This document shows, piece by piece, positions 1-11,351 of a stretch of DNA of 64,000 bases. Each line of letters starts with the position of its first letter. The stretch's first letter is position 1. The DNA comes from Scenedesmus sp. ARA3 (Eukaryota > Chlorophyta > Chlorophyceae > Sphaeropleales > Scenedesmaceae). The DNA is taken from contig RWJK01001533.1 of assembly GCA_004335835.1 (NCBI GenBank), positions 49,393-113,392 on the forward strand, written 5' to 3'. The translations under genes and the position numbers were made by a program. The notes beneath the pieces are model-generated. The model saw nothing but the letters and a program-made list of their open reading frames with translations. It was not told the DNA's origin and searched no databases.

Positions 1-67
1 CAGTGCAGCTGCAAGCTGTGATTGAATGTGAGTGGCACTTTCCTGGCTGCTTTTCACCGTCATGCAG

Positions 68-2804
68 GCTGCCTGGCTGCTGCAGCTGTGCGGCCTCAGC
101 GTGGCGACGCCCAAGGAGTTTGATGACCCAAATGCAACGCTGCAGGGTCTGATGCAGGTGCGTTATTTGTACTTTTGTTGATGTTGGAGAGACCATGTGC
201 GTCGCCCACAAGCGGTGAAGTTTGCAGGCAGTCCTGAGCAGTGCACAGACGCAACCTCTGCATTGCGCGCAGCATCAAGCAGGCACAGCCTGTTCCATAC
301 CGCCACTAGCAAAAAATCAGCAGCAATCTAGCAGCAATCCAGCAACCTGTTTGCCGGCCGTGCGTTGTCATGCTCTGCCGCCGCCTGCAACAGGCGCTGC
401 GGTCGCTTGGGTTTGCGCCGCCCAGCTACCCGCCCACCAAGCTGGCAGCAGGCTATGGCCGCGAGGTGTGTGCGCTGCTGGACTCGCTGGCAGACGTGAC
501 GCTTGAGCGGCGCGGCTTTGCTGCCAGCAGGCCGGTGTACCAGCAGGACAGGTGAGGCGTGCTGTACCACACGCATGGTCTGCCTTGCCAACTGTTGCGT
601 GCTCGCTTGCCTGCTTGCCTTGATTATGATCATATTTAAAAGCTGCACCATCCTCATCAGGCTGTGACTGACTGCCAAGGAGTCTGGGGCAGCGTTGCGC
701 CACGTGCAGGGCACTCATGACTTGGTCATGGTTGATGCTTGCAGGGCAGACATAGATGAAGCTGACGCAGCAGACGTTGATGAGGACGATGCTGCAGACA
801 TAGCCACAACAGTGAGTGCATTGGGCGATGGGCTGCTCTGTACCTTCATGGCTTCACAATCTCTCCTGCGACCATGGCAAGATGAGGCAGCGGAGCGTGG
901 CAGGAGCGTGGCATATCATACAGTGTACTTGTTATGATGCAAGTATGCTCTGCAGCCAAGCTAGCGTGATGCTTGCCAAAGCTCAGGAGCAGGTGTCTGA
1001 GGGTCGCAGCTTCAGTGCTACTGCTGGTGGCACTACTGGGCGCCACGGCAGAGCATGCTGGCAACCTGAGGCATCACGTGCTGTTGCATGTAGGCCAAAT
1101 AGTTACATGTGAGTCCAAGCACCATCCTTGCATTGCTGCTCATCGCTGCTGGCTGCACTCGTGCTTGCGCAGGCCGGCCAGCAAGCAGAGGAGTCTGATG
1201 ACGAGGGGCAGGAGACAGCGCTGCTCTGGGGTCGCGCTGCTGACAATTCGCCGTCACCCACAGCTGCAGCAGCAGCAGCAGAGTCCACGGCAGTAAAGCA
1301 GGTGCTGGTGTCCACGGTGAGCAAGAGGGCCTAGTTTGCGGACACCTTTCTGGCACAGCTGCACGTAAGCACTCACTGCAGACATGAGAATTCCTCGCCA
1401 GGCTATGAGCAGATCTGTGAATAGCAGCAACTCACGACACATTGACAGCACATGTGCGACTGCTCTCAGTTGGAATAGCCAGCTGTAGTGCTGCAGCACG
1501 TTGGCAGGCGAGTGGGATTAAACTGCACCATCTGCCCCTGGGGTTGGGCTGTTGGACTGTTGCGTGTCTCAGGTGGCCCCTATGCAGTGGCGGCTGGAGG
1601 TTGAGCGCGTGGGGCCGCGGCTGCGCACCAACCTTGCAGCAGAGCAGCGCGACTGGCGGCAGCACTTGGAGGCTGCACACGCCAGCACACAGGCGCTGGC
1701 AGCCTCCTGGCCAGATGCAAAAGCAGTACTCACCAAGCTGGGGTCTGAGGTGTGGCACATGCTTATTGCACTGCGCATAACATGCACGTGTGCAACTGCT
1801 GGTGCACTAGCAGTGCATGTGTGGGGCATCTTTGTGTATGCCTCTTGCCTTGCGGTGGGCCCACACGGCCTGTGGCGCTGGGGGATGCGCACACTTTATG
1901 CACGAATCGCTGCTTGACGTTCAGGGATGATGATGGCGCATGTGTTGTATGCAGGTGGCTGCCAGCTTGGAGAAGGTGGAGGGGCGTGAGCGGCAGCTGA
2001 ATGGCCAGTTTGATGGGCTGATGGTGCAGTACCAGGACACCCGGCAGGAGCTGATGGCAGCACAGGAGGAGTACAACAGGTGTGTGGCAGCTGTTTAGTG
2101 CAGCGCAGCGTGACCAAGGTTGGCATGCAGCAATCAAGCTGCATCACACATGCTGACCACCTGCACCCGCTGCGTCAAGTGCAGCTGCAGTGACTGCGTT
2201 TGCGCACTGGTACTGCTAGTAGCAGGCGTGTGTCTGCACAAAAGGCTCGTCACATACCTTGCTCCTGTAAATGCCACCAGGTGCACGGAGCTCATCAGCG
2301 AGCGCAACAATGAGCTGCATCGGCTGGCATCAGCGCTGCAGGATGCGAAGCAGCAGCTTGACAGCAGGGGCAGCAACCTCAGCGACACATCGCCGCTGGT
2401 GCGGCTGAAAGCAGCCATGGCCAACTTGAAGGCAGAGCTGCGGCAGATGGAGCTGCGCATAGGCGTGGTCAGCCACCAGGTGCGCTGCTGCTGCAGCAGC
2501 AGCAGCAACTGCTGACCAGCTGCTTGCACAGGTTGCTTAGCTCTTGCTGTAGGTGATTGCGCTGTGCACCAGGCTGCAAGGAGCGTGCTGCTTGGCAGCA
2601 AACACACCTGCCAGCTGTCTGCTCATCACTGTGTCATGGACCAAATGCAACAATGACTTCACCTCTGATGACGACTTCAGCCATGTTGCTGCTTGCTACC
2701 TGTTGCAGGTGGTTTCACTGAGCCTGCGAGACAAGCAGGCAGCGCTGGTAGATGCAGCCAAGCAGCAGCAGCGGCTGAGGGACGCACCCGGATCTGCAAA
2801 ATAG
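68..2804 (+). CDS. IFT57: IFT57 (intraflagellar transport complex B subunit), 5' partial
   Basis: IFT57 is a peripheral subunit of the IFT-B train that builds and maintains cilia and flagella. Exons read as 68-157, 394-551, 745-811, 1173-1316, 1573-1749, 1955-2079, 2281-2479 and 2709-2804. They join without frame conflict to 351 residues ending in TAG. The first exon opens after a splice acceptor, so roughly 60-80 N-terminal residues lie left of the window. Family landmarks are clear: the DDPNATL segment, the PPTKLAAGYG/VCALLD block of the N-terminal calponin-homology-like domain, an acidic linker (exons 3-4), the MQWRLEVERVGP/DWRQH block, and a C-terminal coiled coil with SPLVRLKAAMANLK and MELRIGVVSHQ. 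The final exon is short and Lys/Gln-rich, like the variable tail of the family. No exon-edge duplications were seen here. Identification is by recalled family sequence, not a search. Confidence 0.9.
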
Positions 2805-3414
2805 CGCAAGTCATGCGGTGGGCCAGGCGTGCGCGGTTCAAATGCAGATGGCCTCAGCCCGTGCATTGATTGGTGTCGCCACTGTCCTGGCTGTGGTGCT
2901 GCTGCAAGAAGTGTGTTGGCCTCCTGAACATGCAGTCTGTAGGATGCGGCATACGCAGTGATTGCGTACTGTGTGGCACACAGTATGCACTACCCTGCTA
3001 CTTTTTGGTCGGGGTGCTCGGCACCTCCTGTATAGGGCGCTGTGACGTGTTCTGGTGGTGAGGCAATGCCTCCCACTCCCGGCAATTGGCTTCGCTGTAT
3101 TGTGCTGTGTGTAGCAAGCCAGTAGGATCCCCCCCTGGTAGCATAAATAAATGTCCTCATTCGTGGTGTATGGTGCCGGGGTTTGTGCTGATCGGGTTGG
3201 GGCTCTGGGAGGAGCTTGCGCGGGGTTGGGTTGAGCACAGCACTGAGTCAGTGCTTGGAGCACTGCACCTGTGGCACCGCACCTGCAGGAGCAGCAAGAA
3301 GCAAGCAAGCGTGCTGGCACACAACACTGCCTCTGCTGATTTAGTTATCTGTGCTTCTATATGCCTGGGTGCTTGATATGGAGTATATGGCGTCACTGCA
3401 GTAATAGCAGCTGC

Positions 3415-3433
3415 TGTAATGATGGCATTGTAA
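3415..3433 (+). terminator. Candidate poly(A) signals (two TGTAA) for IFT57
   Basis: TGTAA occurs at 3415-3419 and 3429-3433, about 610 bases after the IFT57 stop. TGTAA is the usual polyadenylation signal in chlorophyte nuclear genes. The motif is short, so chance occurrence is possible. Confidence 0.4.
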
Positions 3434-3905
3434 CCAGTGGCAAGATCGTAATATTCCGCTACACCGTCAGCAATATAGAAGTACAACAGCATCCGGCAGT
3501 GCGCTCACGCCGGTGATGTGGAGGCTCTGGTTTTTGTTCTGCAATAATGAAGTCGATGACAGTACATCACTCGATCGGGAAGTAGACGTCAGACCATCCA
3601 TTGCGCATCCAATATACGCTTTCGACACATATTCAGCACAAATTGTTGTACGAAATGTACGTGACTGCGTCCTGATCTGGTTTTCGTGAGCGTTGCCCTG
3701 TCACTGGCAGCAGCTTAAAGCAGCACCGACTGCAAGGTGAGTTCAGTATAATTTGCAGAATCAATACAAGTGCTACACGTTGCTTTGACCGTTGCCTAGC
3801 CCCAAGTGCACGCACGCCAAACCCTGAGTGTGTTGGACGCGTGTGAACATTGTGGTGGCTTCAGCAGTTGTGGTCGTTGCTGGTTACTGCAGCTTTCGCC
3901 TTCTC

Positions 3906-3910
3906 TATAA
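3906..3910 (+). promoter_or_regulatory. TATA-like element upstream of the cyclin gene
   Basis: TATAA in a CT-rich then T-rich setting, about 220 bases before the proposed cyclin start, in an AT-richer stretch than its surroundings. A 5' UTR of roughly 190 bases would follow. Confidence 0.35.
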
Positions 3911-4130
3911 GCTTTTAATAGGGCGCGTGATGCGTGAAGCAGTGAGGCAGACAACAACAGGCCCTGATTCTGGTGACCATCAACACAATATGCGATCTGC
4001 TTGAGTCGACAGAAGTCAGATGCGAAGTAGCCTCATCAGTCTCAAAGACAAAAGACCGCGAGCCTGAGAAGCGTGTGTGCGCTGTGGAGCATCTCCTGGC
4101 ATTACTGGCACTTCCACCTGCTGAGGGGCA

Positions 4131-5857
4131 ATGTGCCGCGCAGCTGAGGACCTCAAGCTGTTGGGTTCTAGTTCATTGGAAAGCGAAGGTGGTGGTAGCT
4201 GGAGCCGAGAGCAGCAGGTGCGCAGCCAGTGGCGCTCCACCAGCCACTGCTGGAACCAAGCAACGGGTAAAGCAGTCGCCTGTTCCCCTACGCTCGCTAA
4301 CAGCCTTTTCGCGGCAACCGCATGTTTGGGCTGCGTTCATTGACAGGCCATCGACAGTCAGGACTCTCAAGAAAGCTGCTGCTTCGACTTCGAGCTGCCC
4401 TCTGACAGCAGTGGCTGCACCAGATCATCATCAGAGCACCTGCCACAGCCTCAGGACCTGGAGTATGAACACACGCTGCACGAGCAGGAGGTATGACGCT
4501 CCTGCAGCATCCCAGGGACACAGCAAACATACCAGTGCATCGTTTTGCACAGCAGCTGTACTGGACACTGTACTGCTGCTGTCATGCTCAGTCCCAGCTG
4601 TTGCAGAAGCGCCTCTGGGCAACTTGAACTGTCACTTACAAACTGCTGTTTGTATTTGTCCTGCCTATGGCTGTCTGCTGGATGCACTGCGCACCTGCAG
4701 CTCAGCAGCGCCCCAGCCAAGCAGTATGTGCAGCAGCTGTACTGTGGCGGAGCCACTCAAGCAGCGGCTGTGCGCAGTAGCACTATTGACTGGATGGTAG
4801 ACACGGCTCAGCAGCTGAAGCTCACAAGCGACTCGCTGTTCCTGGGAGTGCAGCTGCTGGATCGCTTCCTAGCAGCTGTCCTGCAAGAGTGCGCTGATGT
4901 TGCAGCAGCGCAGGCGTTCCTGCAGTCTGGCAAGCTGCAGCTCTCTGCCCTCACAGCGCTGTGGGTGGCTGCAAAGTTTGAGGAGTCCTGCGCGCCTGGT
5001 GCCAGCACGTTTGTGCAGCACATGCCAGGCGCGTTGCATGGCAACTGCCGCGTGCTGCTGCAGCAGCTGCTGGAGGCCGAGCAAGTGCTGCTGACCACAG
5101 TTGACCACCGCCTGGCAGCCCCCACCGCCAAGACATTCCTGCGGCGCTACCTGGCACGCGTGGCTGTCTCGCACCCCGTGTACTTTGCGGCTGGCTACGT
5201 CGCTGAGCTGTCCTTGCTGGATAGCGGCATGCTGTGCTTCCTGCCCAGCATGGTTGCTGCAAGCGCCTACGTGTGGGGGCTCAAGCTGATGGGCATTGAG
5301 TGCAACGACGAACACCTTACGCGGCTGTCTGGTGGGTGGCTGGGTCGGCTGGGCGCTAAAACAGCTGCACTGCACATCAGTTGCAAGCAGTGGTGCATGC
5401 TGCAGGCATGCTGCCATTGTTGTGTTGAAGCGAATGCTTGCAGGAAGGGGATACAGTGCATGCCGGTCAGCTTCCCTGTCAGCACATCGTGGCAGTGTTA
5501 CTGAGGATGCCTAGGACCTTGACCCCTATCATCTAAATCCATGCTGCTGGATGCGCTGCGCTGCTCTTTGCTGTGCTGCATGGGTGTGCAGGCTACAGCC
5601 TGTCGCAGGTGCTGCCTTGCCTGCTGCGCGTCGCGCGCGTGCACACCGCGGCATGCAACACGCAGCTGCCCTGCGCCATCAGCTGCAAGTACCTGGATGA
5701 CAAGCTGGAGCAGGTGGCAGCGCTGCCGCCAGTGGAGCAGCACAAAGTGGTGCAGCTGGAGCAGCAGCAGCTCCTCCTGCTGCAGCAGCAGCAGCAGCAG
5801 CAGCTCTACCAGTGCCAGGTGAAGGACGCAGCTGCAGCCTGCAGCAACAGCTGCTAG
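4131..5857 (+). CDS. Cyclin, A/B (mitotic)-like
   Basis: Likely binds and activates a cyclin-dependent kinase in the nucleus. Exons 4131-4217, 4347-4490, 4701-5331 and 5592-5857 sum to 376 codons (375 residues). The first cyclin fold is in exon 3: TIDWMVDTAQQLKL matches the conserved arginine/DWL region, followed by LGVQLLDRFLA, LQLSALTALWVAAKFEE (with the Lys and Glu used for CDK contact) and LLEAEQVLLTTVDHRL. The second fold runs through FLRRYLARVAV to the last exon. Before the box, HTLHEQE resembles the short helix that precedes A/B cyclin boxes. The C-terminus is a Gln-rich tail. The start ATG at 4131 was chosen because a TGA lies in the same frame just upstream; a further 5' exon cannot be excluded. 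A possible donor at 5818 could extend the gene past the TAG. No clear destruction box was seen in the short N-terminus. Confidence 0.78.
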
Positions 5858-8800
5858 CTGCCGTGGGTTTGGTGGCCAGCAGCGGTGGATTGCTGCAGCG
5901 CTCACACAGCGCAGGTGCATGTTCAAGAGTGCAGTACAGGGCACAGCCAGCGTGTTGAGATGTGGGGGCATCTCATTTGAATATAGGTGGTCGTGAGGTG
6001 TTGCGCACAGCCACCGAGACAACACAGTGGCGGCAAAAACATGTGCGCCACAACAGTGTGTGCTCAGCTCCCACCTTTGGTGACCGGTGGGCAAAGGAAT
6101 ACGGATGTTCACAGTGGGCAGGGTACCTCAGGCAGTCACAGGCTCACGAGAGCTCTTTGGTGGGGGTGTTCTGGTGGGGTGCAGTGTAGGTTTTGCTTGT
6201 CTGCTTCTCCGAGTTCTTTGAGGAAGCGCCAGGGCCTTTGTGCAAGGGGCGGCCAGGGATATGCTGCACACCAACCGACTTGCTTGCCAGCGGCGGCAGT
6301 TGCCCATGCTGATTCATGGGGTGTGCTGTGTGTGTTCTGTCATGTGTAGCTTGTGTGTGCCAATACGAAAGGCGCGTGTGGCACTGACTGGCGTAGATCA
6401 GGGTGTGTAGGTGCAGGTTTCAAAGAATGGGTTTGGCCCTAACTCACGTGCGTTCGGTATGTTATGTGGCTTTGTGCTGTGTCCTGGGAACGCTCTGGAG
6501 TTCTGTGTTGCTCTACTTGTGCTCGGTGCTTTTTGGCTAGGTAGGATGGCTCAGCAGCCCTTGCTCTGTGGCTGTGTTCATCTCCATACTCTTGTTCTCC
6601 TGCTTGTTGCGAGCTACCGTGCTGTGGTTTTCGAACAGTCGTGAGCGGAGCTGTGAGTGAACTGGGTCGAATGTGATTTACACATACGTTTGCGTAGTGG
6701 GCAGCTTGTTTGTGATTGATGCTGGGCGGAAAAGGCTGTTCCACTTGCTATGCCTACTTGTGATCTTCCACGTATGCATTGCTCTGTGTTTTAGTGCCCG
6801 TGCGTTTTAAACCTTGCAGTGTTTGCTTCACTTCATGTGCCTGCAACCTCTGCCTGGTTTCTTTCTAAAATAGCGGCACGCGGCTGGCTGTATAGGCGAT
6901 GTGCTTGTTTTGTCAAAAACCAGTATGCGGCAGTTTGGGGTTGAGCTGGTGTGAACAGCGCCCTCTGTGTGGCTGCTGCCTTGGCAATACCACAATTGTG
7001 CTGCTGCATGCGCAGAAATTGATGGCTACAGTGGTACAGCAATCACCCATCATGGCAGACGTGGCGTTTGGTGTGGGCTTGCCTGCATGAGATGCTGTAC
7101 ACACTGGCATGGTATGTACCGGGTGAGGTTACAGCCCTGTGTCTGTAGCGACAACCGCCGTGCAGCTCTTGCTGCGGCAATGCTGCATCAAGTGGGGCCT
7201 TGTGTGGCGTTTAAACATTACAGCTGGTCATGGCAATCTGAGCATGCAATGGACATGGTGGTTGCGGCAGCAGCTGCAGGAGCGCACCTGCAGCTACGGC
7301 AGCCCGTACTGCTGTGCAGGGCCACTGCGCGCTCTGCAGTTGCTTGCTTGCACCATCGTCTGCACAGAGTGTTCAGGAGTTGTGCTTTTGCAGTGGACAG
7401 CATGAGGCTGCTGGGCATATGCATAGCAGAGGGAGGGAGTGGTCCTGGCAGGCGTGGCAGCGCATGGCCTGCTGGCACACATGACGCACAGCATGGAAGC
7501 GCAGCACATGCATCCGCCTGCACGCTGCTGCTGCTGCTGCTGCTGCAAGTGGAGCTAGACCGCTTGCAGTGGTTGGGTAGTGGAACGGGCAGCAAGGTTT
7601 CAGCGCGCTGCAAGCCAGCGCCTGCTGCTACAATGTGCTTCTCTGGCTGATTGGAGATGCACTGGTGCAGTGTGCATGGGAAGGTTGGGTTCTTGGCATG
7701 CCTGTAGATGGTGTGTGCTCAGCGATCACGTCTGCAGCAGCAGGAAGATGCCATGCAAATTGTGCAGGCTGGCACCTGTGGCAAGCGCATAGTGTGTACA
7801 GTCCAGCCGCACAGGCCAACTACAGACATAGCAGCAAAATGGTATTACGCCCTCGATCACTGCATTGCTTGGTGCAGTCTGGGTGTGGTGTACTTTGTAC
7901 GGTGCCTCATATGACCAGTAGCACCACACTGCAGCTCTTGCGTCGTGGAATCAAAACCCTTACTACAGCTGTGACCTTCCTGGAATTCAGTTTGGAGATG
8001 CTCTGCCGCCCCGGTGTGTTCACAGTGGGTGCAGCACATGCTATGCGGCTCCCACTGCGCCGCGCAGCAGTTTGCTTGAGGCACACTGTATTCTTTCTTT
8101 TACAGCACTGGTGTTGTGTTACGGCTTTGTGATCACCCACCTCTGTGCCTGTTCAAAGCACACACTGTGGTTGCCGCCGCGACGGCTGATGAAATTGCCA
8201 AACTGCTAGTATTCTTTCGTGTCTTGGAGTTTATCCATGCCTTGAGAGAAGCAGGACACGGCTGCTTGCATTTCTTGCCTGTGCCATTGCTTCATGTCCC
8301 TTGGATGCTACCTTAGTAGGTTACACTTGCTTGATTGCAGCATTTATCCTCGTATGTGCTGCATTTCTAGCTGCGTACTTGTTATTCATATGTGCACTGA
8401 TGCCACTTTGTGATCAGTGATACAACATATGCTTACACAACTGGGCATCTGCCTCCCTACAGTAGTGCAGCGCTCTGGTACCGTGTGAAGACACACGGGC
8501 CTGATCACAATCAGGTTTGTGGGCTATGTGCGTATGATGATCAGGCACTTGTCCATGTCTGCATTATGGTTTTGGGTTGGTGGCTGCGTCATGGCATGCA
8601 CGATTGCATGTCTTGCTCAGCTCCTGCACACTGCTGTTAGCGTAGGTGCGCGGTGCTTGTGTCGCCCCTTGGGCCTCTACATGGTTTGCTGCAGCGTCTG
8701 AGCACAGCCTTTTGGTTCGAATCCAGGGCAGGCAGTTGTGCGGTTGCAGCTTGGTGCGGGGCACCCCGGTGCTGCTGCTGTACATGGGTAGGGTAGCAGT

Positions 8801-11351
8801 GCTGATGGTGTCTGGTGGCACTTCTGTGTGGTGCGCGCGGATGGGAATGTCCGCAGGCGACCGTCATGCGGCGAGGTGAGGCGGCTGTGTGGCGCACCAC
8901 ATTTTGCAGTTTGTGTGCATGGATGTGTTCTACACACGCAGACTGGTCTGTGCATGCGTGGGCGTGTCCTGCAAGTGCCCTGCGTCATGCTGTGCTGCGC
9001 GTGTCTTTTTGGTGTTGGGTAGTTTTCCGGTCAACAGCTTGGCACGGCTGCACTCGCTGCAGCAGCAGTGCACCGTGTCTTGGCGAGGGGTTGCATTACT
9101 TCAGGGTTGGGCAGGGGCTGGGAAGTAGGCATGGATCAGCTAGCTGGTGTGCCTTGGTGCCGTATCACCGGCGGTGTGAACACTTGTGCCGGATGACATG
9201 AAGGGGGAGCAATCACAGGGAGGTGCTGTGACCGAGGTACGTTTCCACTTCTGCTGTGCTGGGTAGGGAGCTCAACCGCTCAGCAATTGAACTGCTTTGT
9301 GCGATATGGAACCTCTTTGGTAGCATAGTATCACCTTTTAGTAGGACCAGGAGTATCTGCAGCTTTTAGGTGCAGTGCAGGTAGTGGCAGAGCTGTTCAG
9401 GCAGAGCTGTGAGTGGCAGTAGGTGGCAGGAAAGTGGGGCGTCGAAACGTATGCGTGGGGCAGCAAGATTTCAGGACTTTGCTTTCTGCCAGGGCATGCT
9501 GCTGCTGCAGCCTCCTGCACTGCCAGGGCACAGATGTTGGGCGGTGCTGGCGTGCGCTGCAGGTTGTGCCTTGGCTGTCCTGCATGGCATGCAGCGCTGG
9601 CATCATGGCTGGCCATGCTGTGCTCAGAATTGATTTTGCTGCTTGTGTTTCGACGATTGCAGTATGTTTGAGTCTTCTGTGCCACCTATGTGCATGCATT
9701 GCTTGCCTTTCACCAGCACTCACTTCCACCGACAGCTCAGCAGCGCTGTGCGCGCACTGCGAGCACCACTGCGCTGCTGGCGCGGGGGCTGCTGTGTGTT
9801 TTGCATGTTTCTGCATGCCCTGTGGCGGCGCACGGCAACACCCATGCTACCACCAAAAGTTGAGCATCAGCCGTCTGCAAGGCAGGCGCCCAACCGCACA
9901 TTTTGGAAGTGCAGTGATGCATGTGCGCTGTGCAGCGATGCATGTGCGCTGTGCAGCGATGCATGTGCGCTGTGCGGTGATGCATGTGCGCTGTGCAGCG
10001 ATGGATGATGTGCACATAGGTTGTACGTGCAGTGTGTTGATGGTGCAAGCATCAGACTGGTGCACCTCCAAGAGAAGTTAGCGGCATGTGCAACCAACGG
10101 CATTTGAGCACGGTTTCTTTTTGAGGGCAAGCAGCGCATGGCGTCCTGCGCGAAGGCTCTTGCACCCTGCACCTTTGATTTGCCTGCATGCTTATGCTGT
10201 TCCGACATGTGGCTCAGATCCACATGGGAGCTGCCAGCAACAGGTTGCAATGCTGCAACATTTTGCATTGTACTTGGCCGCATGCATATGATGTGTCGCT
10301 TGCATACCACGAATTGTGCTGAAAGCAGCGCAGTGTGTGGTGCCATGCGTGCTGTTGACATCAGGACACCAGACGACAGCCTGCCGAACTTGGCTTGTTT
10401 GGATGAGGCGCACGCAGCAGTGAGCAGCAGTGGGCTGTGAATATGCACGGCGCCGAACTGCTGTACACTGCTCTGTGGGGAAGGCGTATCTTTGCGTTGG
10501 TGTGATAACTTGGTGTATGGTCAGACGAGGCGTACATGTCTGCACCATATGTGTAACTAGGAAGTTTCACTGCAACACGCCTGATTCAAGAAGTGTTGTG
10601 CGCAGCGTCGAAAATCCTGATGATGCCCTGCACCGCAGCAACTTGAAGTTGCTTGCCGTGCCACGGTGCCAGTGGTCCAGTGTTTGGTGGACACACCTGA
10701 CGTATGGTGTTGTCACGGATCTGTCCGTTTCACCGGCATAGAGTTGCAACGGACACTGCCTCTACAGGCCCCTTGCAAGCCAGTGATGTGAGGCCTGCAC
10801 CTGCAGTCAATGTGACATGGGGTGCAAGTTTGGTAGGGGTGTCAAACCCTAAGCATCTACGATACATCGCCTGATGCTGCTGCAACGCACCCCACTGCAT
10901 TTCAAACTCAAATAGTCACATGCTGTCAGAACTTTCATACTGATTTTGTCAAGCTTACGCGCTCTGCGGCAGAGCCAACCGTTGAGTTCTGACTTCAGGT
11001 ATGTTCTCGCGTGCTGGCCCGCGTGCTGGCCCAGGTCGGGAGCATCGGTTTGTGCGTGCGCAGGAAAAACATCAGCCATGGAGCGAATACAAGACTGCCC
11101 GAATCTCATGCCGTAGGGTGTAGCAAGCAACTGGAGTGATTCAGCATCAGCAGTAGCGGCAGCAGCAGCAGACCCTGAGCTAAGCAATACTGAGTGTGGA
11201 GTGATTGATTGCTGGAAAATAAGTTTCAAGCGGCGTGCAGTGTGCATCTGCGAAGTATCCCATATGTGACTTTGCTGCTGCACATCACAGGGAGCACTGC
11301 AGGCTTCAACAGTACCACTGGTCTGGATCTGAGATCAAGGCGCACAGCAAC
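5858..11351. other. Long non-coding stretch between cyclin and acyltransferase
   Basis: Open frames here are short, Cys/Ala/His-rich and unlike any family I know; none shows a convincing exon chain. The plus strand is visibly rich in T and G over most of 5860-10000, matching the skew after other plus-strand stops, so a very long cyclin 3' UTR is possible. A TGTAA at about 10550 could end it. A 21-bp tandem repeat lies at 9914-9997. The last part (about 10800-11350) should contain the acyltransferase promoter, but no clear TATA element was seen. Confidence 0.5.
9914..9997. repeat. 21-bp tandem repeat, four copies
   Basis: Four direct copies of a 21-base unit (GTGATGCATGTGCGCTGTGC plus A) start at 9914, 9935, 9956 and 9977 with one or two differences each; a partial fifth follows. 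Being a multiple of three it keeps every frame open, which explains the repetitive open frames on both strands. Confidence 0.85.

Larger units (their letters stand above)
2805..4130. other. IFT57 3' flank and cyclin 5' flank
   Basis: No coding exon is recognised. The first ~600 bases are rich in T and G on the plus strand, as in other 3' flanks here, and hold two TGTAA motifs. From about 3440 the sequence becomes more AT-rich and contains a TATA-like element, so I read the second half as the promoter region of the cyclin gene. Confidence 0.5.

Noticed and set aside
8640..8740. Possible tRNA: GGTTCGAATCC resembles a T-arm at about 8715
   Set aside because: The T-stem would need two G-U pairs and no matching acceptor, D-arm or anticodon arm is found upstream.
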